A DNA stretch of 61,628 bases from Catenibacillus scindens (GTDB lineage Bacteria; Bacillota; Clostridia; Lachnospirales; Lachnospiraceae): the NCBI RefSeq assembly GCF_014202115.1, contig NZ_JACHFW010000006.1, positions 170,360 through 231,987 on the forward strand, given 5' to 3'. A program made the translations under genes and the position numbers. Shown here one piece after another: positions 49,920-57,704 of the stretch (positions are counted from its first letter, which is position 1; every line of letters begins with the position of its first letter). The notes beneath the pieces were generated by a model. It was not told the DNA's origin. It was given only the letters and a program-made list of their open reading frames with translations, and searched no databases.

Positions 49920-51329
49920 TTATCTGGCCGTATAGCTGTAGGGTACAGGGGAGTTTGGATTTCCAAAGCAATCCCAGCCCTGCTCGTCTTCCTGCTGGGC
50001 ATCGTATTTTAAACCGCCGATCTCTACCCAGGCATGAGGGGACCATGTATTATTCAAACGGCCTGTGACTCCCTGGAAATAGCCTTTCACCATGACAGCA
50101 TCTGTGAAATCCAGTGCCTGGGCGAAGGCATAGACCGTACTTGCATAAGAGTAACAGTTGCCCCGATGTTCCTTAAACATATTGACGGCGTACCACTGCT
50201 CAAAAGTATAGCCCTCGCCCACATCGCCAAAGACGGCCCGGTAAGAACAGTTGTCCAGAACCCAGTCATAACATGCCCGGAATTTTTCCATCTTGGTCAT
50301 AGAATCATCCGTCACCTGCGCCAGGACCTGATTTACATACCCCTGGAGTTCTTTTTCAGCGGCAGTGCGGGCGGTCAGGCCATAACTCTGACATAACTGT
50401 TCAAACTCCGGGGAATCGGCGAAGCCATTAAAAACATGCCGGCGGGAGTACTCTTTCAAAACATCTGCCCACTCATTTAAGCCCTCTTCATCCCATGTAC
50501 GGTTTAAAAATAACTGATACATGATCTTTACAAAATCCTCGTCAGACAGATTGGAATTTATAAATTCATTGGAAAAAACAAAGCCGTAAGCCGCCTCTTT
50601 GGCTGTATTCGCCCCAGAAAGGAGCTGGCTGCACCAGGCGTTCAGTCCATCGGCGTCCGCCTCGCGGCCCAGACAGAGACGGTAACAGCGCGCCACAAAT
50701 TTTGTCACATCCTCGTTCTGATCCATCGGTGCCGTCAACTGGGCGTTTCCCCGCTGGATCCCGTAGGACTGGCAGATTTTGGTAAACTCATCGGATTCCA
50801 CAAAACCTCTGAACACAAACAGCCGTGACAGACCGCTGTCCAGCACCGCCTGCCATTCACTCAGTCCCTGATCGTCCGCCTCACGGTTGAGACATGTGCG
50901 GTACAAAATCTGAAGATACTCGGTGTCGCTTACATTCCGCGCCTTAAACTCTTCGCTGTCAAAAAATCCCTGGGCCACTTTCGCGCCCTGCTCGGCGCCG
51001 CTGACAAGCCTGTCCGTCCATGCATCAAGGCCATCCGCCTCTGCCGGTCTTCCAAGCACCAGCTCATACAGACGACGTACAAAATCTCTGACCTCTTTGT
51101 TTTCCTCGGCAGTGTCCCCGCTTGCTTCATCAGTCTCTGTCCGAGAAGACGTCTCTGTTTCCACAGTGGTTTCTTTCTCCGCAGAAGTCTCTGTTTCCAC
51201 AATAGTTTCAGTCTCCGCTGCGCTTTCTGTCTGCGCCCCGTTTTCTGCAGGAAGCTGGGCTCCATAGGCCGGAACGCTCACAGCCAGCATGGCGGCAGCC
51301 ATCATTCCATACACAATATGACCTTTCAT
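49920..51329 (-). CDS. Secreted DUF4214-transglutaminase-like protein
   Basis: A 469-residue exported protein: signal peptide (MKGHIVYGMMAAAMLAVSVP), Glu-Thr-rich linker (25-70), four DUF4214 units (about 80-315) and a C-terminal transglutaminase-like domain (about 320-469) with Cys in GNCYSYAST, His in SPHAWVEI and Asp in KYDAQQ. The complete triad suggests an active peptidase or cross-linking enzyme acting on the cell surface. Start ATG 51329 has AAGGAG seven bases upstream. It leads an operon with the MBOAT, DHHW and lipoprotein genes. The DUF4214 parts resemble those of the proteins at 12324-19442. Confidence 0.88.
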   Translation of the reverse strand: MKGHIVYGMMAAAMLAVSVPAYGAQLPAENGAQTESAAETETIVETETSAEKETTVETETSSRTETDEASGDTAEENKEVRDFVRRLYELVLGRPAEADGLDAWTDRLVSGAEQGAKVAQGFFDSEEFKARNVSDTEYLQILYRTCLNREADDQGLSEWQAVLDSGLSRLFVFRGFVESDEFTKICQSYGIQRGNAQLTAPMDQNEDVTKFVARCYRLCLGREADADGLNAWCSQLLSGANTAKEAAYGFVFSNEFINSNLSDEDFVKIMYQLFLNRTWDEEGLNEWADVLKEYSRRHVFNGFADSPEFEQLCQSYGLTARTAAEKELQGYVNQVLAQVTDDSMTKMEKFRACYDWVLDNCSYRAVFGDVGEGYTFEQWYAVNMFKEHRGNCYSYASTVYAFAQALDFTDAVMVKGYFQGVTGRLNNTWSPHAWVEIGGLKYDAQQEDEQGWDCFGNPNSPVPYSYTAR

Positions 51330-51393
51330 TTTCAATCTCCTTTGCTTTTGCGAAAGTTTCGCTGTAACAATTTAAACATACAATTCCCAGAAA

Positions 51394-51422
51394 ATTATAG
51401 CATTCCACTTTCATAAATGCAA
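51394..51422 (-). promoter_or_regulatory. Promoter of DUF4214/O-acylation operon
   Basis: On the minus strand TTGCAT (51417-51422), 17 bases, TATAAT (51394-51399), about 65 bases before the first gene. Confidence 0.7.
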
Positions 51423-51455
51423 TATATGCACTGTGCAAATACGCCATATATCACG

Positions 51456-51494
51456 CAAAAAAAAGAGCCGGAACCATCTTCTGATCCCAGCTCT
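51456..51494 (-). terminator. Terminator of nrdDG
   Basis: AGAGC (51464-51468) and GCTCT (51490-51494) with a further GG/CC pairing; the A-run at 51457-51464 gives eight T on the minus strand. It lies six bases after the nrdG stop. Confidence 0.75.
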
Positions 51495-51499
51495 GTTAT

Positions 51500-52024
51500 T
51501 TAATAACCTTCCATTAGAACAGTCTTGCCCTGCTCCATGGACTTTTTAACGTCGATTGTTCTCTGATTGGCCGAACCTTTAAACCTAAGAGCCACACTCT
51601 TCTGTTCCTCAATAAAAGGCCCGTCCACGAGAACGTCGATATAGGACAGAAACTCTCCCGTTTCCGGCCACGCTTTAAGCATCCGGCCTTTCACATCCCT
51701 GTCAAAATCGTAGCCGGTAAAACACCAGATATCCTTCTGGGGATAGGTCTGCCGGATCTTTCTTAGCAGGGGAAGCAATCCCTGCTGATTGGTATGTTCC
51801 ATCGGCTCTCCGCCCAAAAGGGTGATACCCCGGATATAATCCGGCCTGAGATATTCAATAATCCTGTCCATCTCTTTTTCGGTAAACTCGTCGCCATAAT
51901 TAAAATCCCATGTCACCTGATTAAAACAGTTTTTACAGTGATGGGTGCATCCGCTGACAAAAAGGGACACCCTCACTCCCGGTCCATTGGCGACATCGTA
52001 TTGCTTAATATCCGCATAATGCAT
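51500..52024 (-). CDS. nrdG: Anaerobic ribonucleotide reductase activating protein
   Basis: A 174-residue radical SAM enzyme. The 4Fe-4S motif is CTHHCKNC near residue 26 (C-x3-C-x2-C), with GGEPM near 71. It uses SAM to install the glycyl radical on NrdD. Start ATG 52024 was chosen; an upstream in-frame TTG is possible. It follows nrdD by 20 bases and shares its transcript. Confidence 0.94.
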   Translation of the reverse strand: MHYADIKQYDVANGPGVRVSLFVSGCTHHCKNCFNQVTWDFNYGDEFTEKEMDRIIEYLRPDYIRGITLLGGEPMEHTNQQGLLPLLRKIRQTYPQKDIWCFTGYDFDRDVKGRMLKAWPETGEFLSYIDVLVDGPFIEEQKSVALRFKGSANQRTIDVKKSMEQGKTVLMEGY

Positions 52025-52044
52025 GGATGATCTCAACCTTTATA

Positions 52045-54171
52045 TTATAAATGAAGTACACGGCTCTTGATCTCTTTTGTCTTTCCTACGTTCCAGAAAT
52101 TTTCTCCCAGATAGCCGCATGTTCTCCGGGTAACGTTCATCTTGGCATGATCCTTATTGCCGCACTGAGGGCATTCCCACTCAAGATCATCATTGATCAT
52201 GATCTCGCCGTCATAGCCGCATACATGGCAGTAATCGGATTTTGTATTAAACTCGGCATACTGAATATTATCATAAATAAACTTAACTACTTCCTCAAGA
52301 GCCTCAAGATTATGACGCATATTAGGAATTTCCACATAGGAAATGGCGCCGCCGGAAGAAATCTTCTGGAACTGGCTTTCAAATGTAAACTTGCTGAAAG
52401 CGTCAATTTTTTCCCGCACGTCCACATGGTAGGAATTGGTATAATAACCTTTATCGGTCACATCTTTAATGACACCGAAACGCTCCAGATCAATCCGGGC
52501 AAAACGGTAGCACAGAGATTCCGCAGGTGTCCCGTAAAGGCCGAAATGAATGCCAGTCTCCCTTTTCCAGCGGTCTGTGGCCTCACGCATATGGTTCATC
52601 ACTCTCAGGGCAAATTCCATGCCTTCCGGATCCGTATGACTGACACCTTTCATCAGCTTTGTCACTTCGTAAAGGCCAATATATCCCAGAGAAATGGTGG
52701 AATATCCGTTGTGGAGAAGCTTGTCAATAGGCTCCCCTTTCTTTAAGCGGGCGATAGCGCCATACTGCCAGTGGATCGGGCTCACGTCAGAGAGAGTTCC
52801 CTCCAGAGCCTCGTGGCGGCACATAAGAGCCTCATAGCACAACTGAAGCCGCTCATCCATCAGCTTCCAGAATTTTTCTTCATCCCCTTTGGCAAGAATA
52901 CCGATCTGAGGCAGGTTCAGGCTGACAACACCCTGATTGAAACGTCCCTCAAATTTATAATTGCCGTTCTCGTCCTTCCACGGTGTAAGGAAGCTGCGGC
53001 ATCCCATACAACTGAACACATTACCCTCATAATTCTCACGCATTTTCTTGGCGGAAATGTAATCGGGATAAAGGCGTTTTGCCGAGCAGCGCACAGCAAG
53101 CTTTGTAATATAGTCGTACTTGCCGCCCTTTAAGCAGTTATGCTCATCCAGCACATAAATCAGCTTTGGAAACGCCGGAGTCACGTAAACGCCCTTCTCA
53201 TTTTTAATGCCTTCCAGACGCTGGCGGAGGATCTCCTCAATGATCATGGCATTTTCTTCCACATACTCATCATTAGGGTCGAGATTTAAGAACAGAGTCA
53301 CAAAAGGCGACTGTCCATTGGTGGTCATAAGTGTGTTGATCTGATACTGGATCGTCTGGACGCCGGATTTCAGTTCATCCCGCAGACGCATCTGGATCAT
53401 CCGCTCTTCCACATCGTCGCTTAATGTATCTCCAAATTCTTCTTTAATTGCTTTTTTATATTTATTATAGCTTTTTCTCAAATATTTGCCCAGATGGCGC
53501 ACATCCACCGACTGTCCGCCGTACTGGCTGCTGGCCACCGCCGCGATGATCTGGGTCATAACAGTGCAGGCTACCTGAAAACTTTTAGGGCTTTCGATAA
53601 GCTTTCCGTTCATCACAGTTCCATTGTCCAGCATGTCTCCAATATTGATAAGACAGCAGTTAAAAATCGGCTGAAGGAAATAGTCTGCATCATGAAAATG
53701 AAGAACACCTTCCTCATGAGCCTTGGAAATCTTCTCCGGAAGAAGAATACGCCTTGTCAGATCCTTGGAAACTTCCCCTGCGATCAGATCTCTCTGAGTG
53801 GAAGCCACAATAGCGTTTTTGTTGGAATTTTCCTCCATAACATCTTTATTGCTGTTTTTGATCAGGCTTAAAATAGATTCATCGGTTGTATTGGCCTTTC
53901 TCACCAGTTCTCTTGTATATCGGTAAATAATATAAGCTTTGGCCAGGACAAACTTGCCTTCCGCCATAAGCTTCTGCTCAATAATATCCTGGATGTCCTC
54001 CACAAGCATACGTTTGCGGCCCCGGCTCTCAATATATTCCACAATAGTCTCAATCCGCTCCGGGCTGATCCTCTCTTCCTCAGGCACCTCCGCATTGGCT
54101 TTGCTGATAGCTGTTATAATCTTACTGCGGTCGTAATCCACTTCCCGTCCGTCTCTTTTAATGATTTTCAT
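52045..54171 (-). CDS. nrdD: Anaerobic ribonucleoside-triphosphate reductase
   Basis: A 708-residue class III reductase. An N-terminal ATP-cone (MKIIKRDGREVDYDRSKIIT) gives allosteric control; the C-terminus carries a zinc site (CHVCGYDGEI, CPQCGN) and the glycyl-radical loop RRTCGYLGENFWN. It makes deoxyribonucleotides without oxygen. Start ATG 54171 follows AAGGAG. Two NrdR-like boxes at 54309 and 54339 suggest repression by NrdR. Confidence 0.95.
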   Translation of the reverse strand: MKIIKRDGREVDYDRSKIITAISKANAEVPEEERISPERIETIVEYIESRGRKRMLVEDIQDIIEQKLMAEGKFVLAKAYIIYRYTRELVRKANTTDESILSLIKNSNKDVMEENSNKNAIVASTQRDLIAGEVSKDLTRRILLPEKISKAHEEGVLHFHDADYFLQPIFNCCLINIGDMLDNGTVMNGKLIESPKSFQVACTVMTQIIAAVASSQYGGQSVDVRHLGKYLRKSYNKYKKAIKEEFGDTLSDDVEERMIQMRLRDELKSGVQTIQYQINTLMTTNGQSPFVTLFLNLDPNDEYVEENAMIIEEILRQRLEGIKNEKGVYVTPAFPKLIYVLDEHNCLKGGKYDYITKLAVRCSAKRLYPDYISAKKMRENYEGNVFSCMGCRSFLTPWKDENGNYKFEGRFNQGVVSLNLPQIGILAKGDEEKFWKLMDERLQLCYEALMCRHEALEGTLSDVSPIHWQYGAIARLKKGEPIDKLLHNGYSTISLGYIGLYEVTKLMKGVSHTDPEGMEFALRVMNHMREATDRWKRETGIHFGLYGTPAESLCYRFARIDLERFGVIKDVTDKGYYTNSYHVDVREKIDAFSKFTFESQFQKISSGGAISYVEIPNMRHNLEALEEVVKFIYDNIQYAEFNTKSDYCHVCGYDGEIMINDDLEWECPQCGNKDHAKMNVTRRTCGYLGENFWNVGKTKEIKSRVLHL

Positions 54172-54269
54172 GACACAAACGCTCCTTAACACTCTGCAAT
54201 GCCGGAGAAAGAACTCCCTCTCTCCGGCACCACTCTATATATTTATCTGTTGATTTTTATCCGGGTTTC

Positions 54270-54275
54270 ATTATA
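54270..54275 (-). promoter_or_regulatory. nrdDG extended -10 promoter element
   Basis: The minus strand reads TGA-TATAAT with the -10 box at 54270-54275, about 100 bases before nrdD. No strong -35 is present, consistent with an extended -10 or activator-aided promoter. Confidence 0.45.
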
Positions 54276-54308
54276 TCACTGACAAAAATAAAAATCCACA
54301 ATAAAAAT

Positions 54309-54354
54309 ACACAAAATATAGTTTTTTAAAATTTTCTCACACTAGATATAGTAT
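54309..54354 (-). promoter_or_regulatory. Paired NrdR boxes upstream of nrdDG
   Basis: ACACAAAATATAGTTT (54309-54324) and ACACTAGATATAGTAT (54339-54354) both match the NrdR box pattern ACACwAtATaTwGTgT and begin 30 bases apart, close to the three-turn spacing seen for NrdR. Established knowledge: NrdR represses ribonucleotide reductase operons when dATP is high. Confidence 0.72.
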
Positions 54355-54505
54355 GTCCTGTTTTTCCCCTGTTTATGCCCGCTTTCCGACTTTCGTCCCG
54401 TGGCCGGAAAATTTCTCTTTTTCATGTCAACATGGCAAATGTACCAAAAACATAACGATTTCAAATTTAGAAACTGAATTTAAACAAATTCCGTTTTCCA
54501 TCACA

Positions 54506-54534
54506 TTGAACTTTGATTTCAAAAATGCTAAAAT
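54506..54534 (+). promoter_or_regulatory. Promoter of MATE gene leader
   Basis: TTGAAC (54506-54511), 17 bases, TAAAAT (54529-54534). The start would be near 54541, just before two terminators. Confidence 0.6.
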
Positions 54535-54551
54535 TAAACCAATTCAAGATT

Positions 54552-54580
54552 CGCTCCCGCACGTCCGGGGAGCGTTTTTT
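54552..54580 (+). terminator. First leader terminator before MATE gene
   Basis: CGCTCCC (54552-54558) pairs with GGGAGCG (54568-54574), followed by six T. It lies between the promoter at 54506 and the MATE gene. Confidence 0.75.
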
Positions 54581-54582
54581 AG

Positions 54583-54632
54583 GTAACGGTTCAGCCGTCA
54601 GGAATGAGGGCGGGCTGAACTGTTACTTTTTT
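54583..54632 (+). terminator. Second leader terminator; dispersed repeat copy 3
   Basis: GTAACGGTTCAGCC (54583-54596) pairs with GGCTGAACTGTTAC (54613-54626), one G-U, followed by TTTTTT. The stem is a full copy of the dispersed GTTCAGCC repeat, showing that the repeat can work as an intrinsic terminator. Confidence 0.72.
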
Positions 54633-54654
54633 AGATGAAAGGAGCATTACGATT

Positions 54655-56067
54655 ATGGGAACAGCACAAAAGACTGCCAAGGCCAGCTTTTTTACAAAAG
54701 ATAAGGCTTTTTATAAAGCAGTATTCAGCATGATGATCGTCGTAGCGCTGCAAAATCTTGTAGCCTACAGTGTCAATATGGCAGACAATATTATGCTCGG
54801 CGGTTATGACCAAAATTCCCTTTCCGGAGCGTCCACAGTTAATCAGATCTTTTTTATGGTACAGCAGGTCGCTCTCGCCATCGGCAATTCTTTAGTTGTC
54901 CTGGCTTCCCAGTACTGGGGTGAAAATCGTGTGGAACCTATCCGCACCCTTACAGGCATCGCTTTAAAGCTTGGGCTGATCTGCAGCGTGATCATTGTAG
55001 GCATATGCGTCATTTTCCCGCGCCCGCTGCTCATGCTTTTTACAAGTGATGAGGCCATCATTCAGGAGGGGTTGGATTATCTGGCGCTGATTCAATGGAC
55101 CTTCGTCCTGTTTATTATCAGCAATATACTCATGGCCGCCCTGCGAAGCGTAGGCACAGTCAAAATTTCCTTTTATACCTCTGTCGTGTCTCTCATCGTC
55201 AATGTAGGTATCAATTACACATTGATCTTCGGCCATTTCGGATTTCCGGAAATGGGCGTCCGGGGCGCGGCCATCGGAACGCTTGTCGCCCGTATTCTGG
55301 AGCTTGGTATTGTTGTCATCTATCTCATTAAGGTGGATAAAAAGCTTAGCCTGTTCTCCGGCGGCTTGTTTAAAGTCAACAAGAGTCTGCGCAAAGACTA
55401 CCGCAAAGTCACTGTTCCGGTCATGCTTTCCCAGGTGCTTTGGGGCGTTTCCGTCCCCATGCAGACGGCGATCCTTGGACATCTCTCCGCCGACGCTATC
55501 GCCGCCAACTCTGTGGCCACAACCTTTTACCAGTATTTAAAGGTCATTGTTATTGCCATGTCCTCTACATCCAGCGTTATGATCGGCAATGCCATCGGAC
55601 GGGGCAATATGGAGCGTATCAAATCCGACGCCCGCACGCTGGCCGTGATCAATGTACTGATCGGACTTGTCCTTGGCATTGTCCTTTTCTCACTTAGGTA
55701 TCCGCTTTTGTCTATGTATAAACTGTCGGATACAGCCACAGACCTGGCCATCAATCTCATTGCCATAATGAGTGTGATCATGGTGGGAATGTCCTACCAG
55801 ATGCCTGTCAGCTACGGAATTATCCAGGGCGGCGGCGACGCCAAATTTAATATGGCCATGAATATGATCAGTACATGGGTTATTGTTATGCCACTCTCCT
55901 TCATGGCCGCTTTCTGGTGGAAACTTCCGGTAGAACTTGTAGTTCTGTGTATCCAGTCCGATCAGCTCTTCAAAGGGATTCCTTCCTTTATCCGCTTTAG
56001 AAGTTATAAATGGATAAAAAAGCTGACAAAACCGGTGGAGCCGGCGGCAGCAGACACCAACAGTTAA
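54655..56067 (+). CDS. MATE-family efflux transporter
   Basis: A 470-residue membrane protein with 12 helices in two MatE halves (NMADNIMLGGYDQNSLSGAS in part near residue 40; LWGVSVPMQTAILGHLSADA in part near 260). It exports cationic compounds against Na+ or H+. RBS AAAGGAG precedes ATG 54655. Its promoter is separated from the gene by two terminators, so expression may depend on readthrough. It is convergent with the zinc-ribbon gene, with a perfect palindrome between them. Confidence 0.93.
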   Translation: MGTAQKTAKASFFTKDKAFYKAVFSMMIVVALQNLVAYSVNMADNIMLGGYDQNSLSGASTVNQIFFMVQQVALAIGNSLVVLASQYWGENRVEPIRTLTGIALKLGLICSVIIVGICVIFPRPLLMLFTSDEAIIQEGLDYLALIQWTFVLFIISNILMAALRSVGTVKISFYTSVVSLIVNVGINYTLIFGHFGFPEMGVRGAAIGTLVARILELGIVVIYLIKVDKKLSLFSGGLFKVNKSLRKDYRKVTVPVMLSQVLWGVSVPMQTAILGHLSADAIAANSVATTFYQYLKVIVIAMSSTSSVMIGNAIGRGNMERIKSDARTLAVINVLIGLVLGIVLFSLRYPLLSMYKLSDTATDLAINLIAIMSVIMVGMSYQMPVSYGIIQGGGDAKFNMAMNMISTWVIVMPLSFMAAFWWKLPVELVVLCIQSDQLFKGIPSFIRFRSYKWIKKLTKPVEPAAADTNS

Positions 56068-56082
56068 GTTTCTCCCGGAGGG

Positions 56083-56122
56083 TTTATAGTAAACGACAAA
56101 TATATTTGTCGTTTACTATAAA
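56083..56122. repeat. 40-base perfect palindrome, copy 1
   Basis: Arms of 20 bases meet without a loop (the inner 36 bases read TATAGTAAACGACAAATA and its exact complement). It lies between the convergent MATE and zinc-ribbon genes. An almost identical copy is at 60459-60496, and both are preceded by CCCGGA(A/G)GG. Confidence 0.9.
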
Positions 56123-56123
56123 A

Positions 56124-57476
56124 TCAGTACATGGAGAGAAGATCAATGTACCACCGCCCATTGACTTTTACTACATTAATATCTGCGTCCTCGCTCTCAA
56201 GCTCATCTCCAGCGGAAATCACCATATCACACTCCACCAGCACAGCTTCCTCAATAAAATCTGACGGAGTGCCAAAGTATGAGGCATAGTCGCTGTTTAA
56301 CTCCGCGATTTCCGAAGGAGACAATGTCTCTTCACCATAAATCCGGCATTCCAGATGAAAATCAGCGCCATACTCATCCTCAATCTGAGTTAAAAACGCC
56401 TCCTGGAACTGGCTTTCAAACATATCAATAATATCACCGTAATCCATTCCCATCATATAATCGGAATATGTACCTTCTTCAATGGCAGCCTCAAGCGGAA
56501 CCGTATCCAATATCGCCCCCAGGTCTCCTTTATTTACCGCTGCCGTAAAAGCCTGCAAGGGCTGTTCATAGCTGCTGTTGCCCGGGCTGCGGAAAAAGAA
56601 AAACAGACACACTGCGATAATAGCTGCAACCACCGCCACACTGCCGATACAAATGCCGATAATGGCGCCTTTTCCCATTTTTTTCTTAGGTTTCTGGGGC
56701 ATCTGCACTGCCGCCCCCTGACTGTAAGCTCCCTGAACATTATAACTTCCCTGAGTGTTATAGTTGTTGCCCTGAGCATTATAGCCTCCCTGGGGAGTAA
56801 AAGAGCCCTGAGCATTGTTATATGTACCCTGGGAAGCATATGTTCCCTGAGTATTATATGCGCCCTGGGAAGCATAGTTGCCCTGAGTATTATTTCCCTG
56901 AGCATAAGCGCCCTGGGCGCTATAATTCTGCTGGCTGTAATTACCCTGTTGGCTATAATTGCCCTGTCGGCCATAACCGTTCTGCCGGCCCGCGCTGTTA
57001 GCCGCCCCATAGACATTCTGACCGCCGGCACTGTTGGACGCCCCGTAGCTGTTCTGTGCGCCGGCACTATTGGACGCCCCGTAGCTGTTCTGTGCGCCGG
57101 CACTATTGGACGCCCCGTAGCTGTTCTGTGCGTTGTAGCCACTGTTTTGCTGAGAATTGACTGCCGTGTAACCTTCCTGATGATGACTCTGAGTGTTATA
57201 ATTTTCCTGAGCATTATAATTTCCCTGAGCCGCAGAATGATGGCCCCGGTAATTTGGACTCTCATGACCTTCCGGTCCCTGGATTTTATGAAACCTTGGC
57301 TTATTGCTCTCGCTGAGTACAACAGTCTCTTCCGGCGCGTCGTACTCAATAACCTGATCATATAGGCTCTCATTTTGGTTGTCTGCCCCCGCCTTCCCGG
57401 ACTTTACCGCAGTTCCGCAGTACGGACAGAATAAACTGTCATCTTCAATCTGTTTTCCGCAATTTTTACAAAACAT
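56124..57476 (-). CDS. Zinc-ribbon, prion-like low-complexity membrane protein
   Basis: A 450-residue protein. Residues 1-22 form a zinc ribbon (CKNCGKQIEDDSLFCPYCG). About 75-270 is a low-complexity Gln/Asn/Gly/Tyr/Ser region with tandem units such as NSYGASNSAGAQ (three close copies) and many 'QGxY' repeats. A basic segment (PKKKMGKG) and one helix (about 278-300) follow, then an extracellular domain of about 150 residues related to DUF4878-like NTF2-type tails. Composition is like yeast prion domains and phase-separating proteins. Zinc-ribbon single-pass proteins are common in clostridia with unknown role. RBS AAGGGAG precedes ATG 57476. Confidence 0.82.
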   Translation of the reverse strand: MFCKNCGKQIEDDSLFCPYCGTAVKSGKAGADNQNESLYDQVIEYDAPEETVVLSESNKPRFHKIQGPEGHESPNYRGHHSAAQGNYNAQENYNTQSHHQEGYTAVNSQQNSGYNAQNSYGASNSAGAQNSYGASNSAGAQNSYGASNSAGGQNVYGAANSAGRQNGYGRQGNYSQQGNYSQQNYSAQGAYAQGNNTQGNYASQGAYNTQGTYASQGTYNNAQGSFTPQGGYNAQGNNYNTQGSYNVQGAYSQGAAVQMPQKPKKKMGKGAIIGICIGSVAVVAAIIAVCLFFFFRSPGNSSYEQPLQAFTAAVNKGDLGAILDTVPLEAAIEEGTYSDYMMGMDYGDIIDMFESQFQEAFLTQIEDEYGADFHLECRIYGEETLSPSEIAELNSDYASYFGTPSDFIEEAVLVECDMVISAGDELESEDADINVVKVNGRWYIDLLSMY

Positions 57477-57610
57477 AGTTATTCTCCCTTCTCATGCTGC
57501 ATCCAAATATTACATCCCGATTTTGCAGCACGCCCTCGCTGATATTAAAAAAATTATAAATTCTTCCGGGAATTTTGTAAAGACTTTTGCCAAAATCCAA
57601 TGTTTCCCTG

Positions 57611-57640
57611 GTAACAGTTCAGCCATCAGGAATGGGCAGC
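57611..57640. repeat. Dispersed GTTCAGCC repeat, copy 4
   Basis: GTAACAGTTCAGCCATCAGG followed by AATGGGCAGCC matches copy 1 (53-82) almost exactly. It lies between the M24-like gene terminator and the zinc-ribbon gene. Confidence 0.75.
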
Positions 57641-57654
57641 CTTATCTATGTTAA

Positions 57655-57689
57655 AAAGGCTATGCGCCATTTTCACGGGCATAGCCTTT
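57655..57689 (-). terminator. Terminator of PhzB-like/ProC/M24-like operon
   Basis: AAAGGCTATGC (57655-57665) pairs with GCATAGCCTTT (57679-57689); TTTTTAA follows on the minus strand. It lies 16 bases after the M24-like stop. Confidence 0.82.
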
Positions 57690-57704
57690 AATTGTTCATA
57701 ACTT

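Noticed and set aside
52051-52746. 231-codon open frame on the plus strand
   Set aside because: It is antisense to nrdD and shows no family pattern.
56534-57373. 279-codon Arg/Ala/Thr-rich frame
   Set aside because: It is an out-of-frame reading of the repetitive zinc-ribbon gene; the repeats create it.
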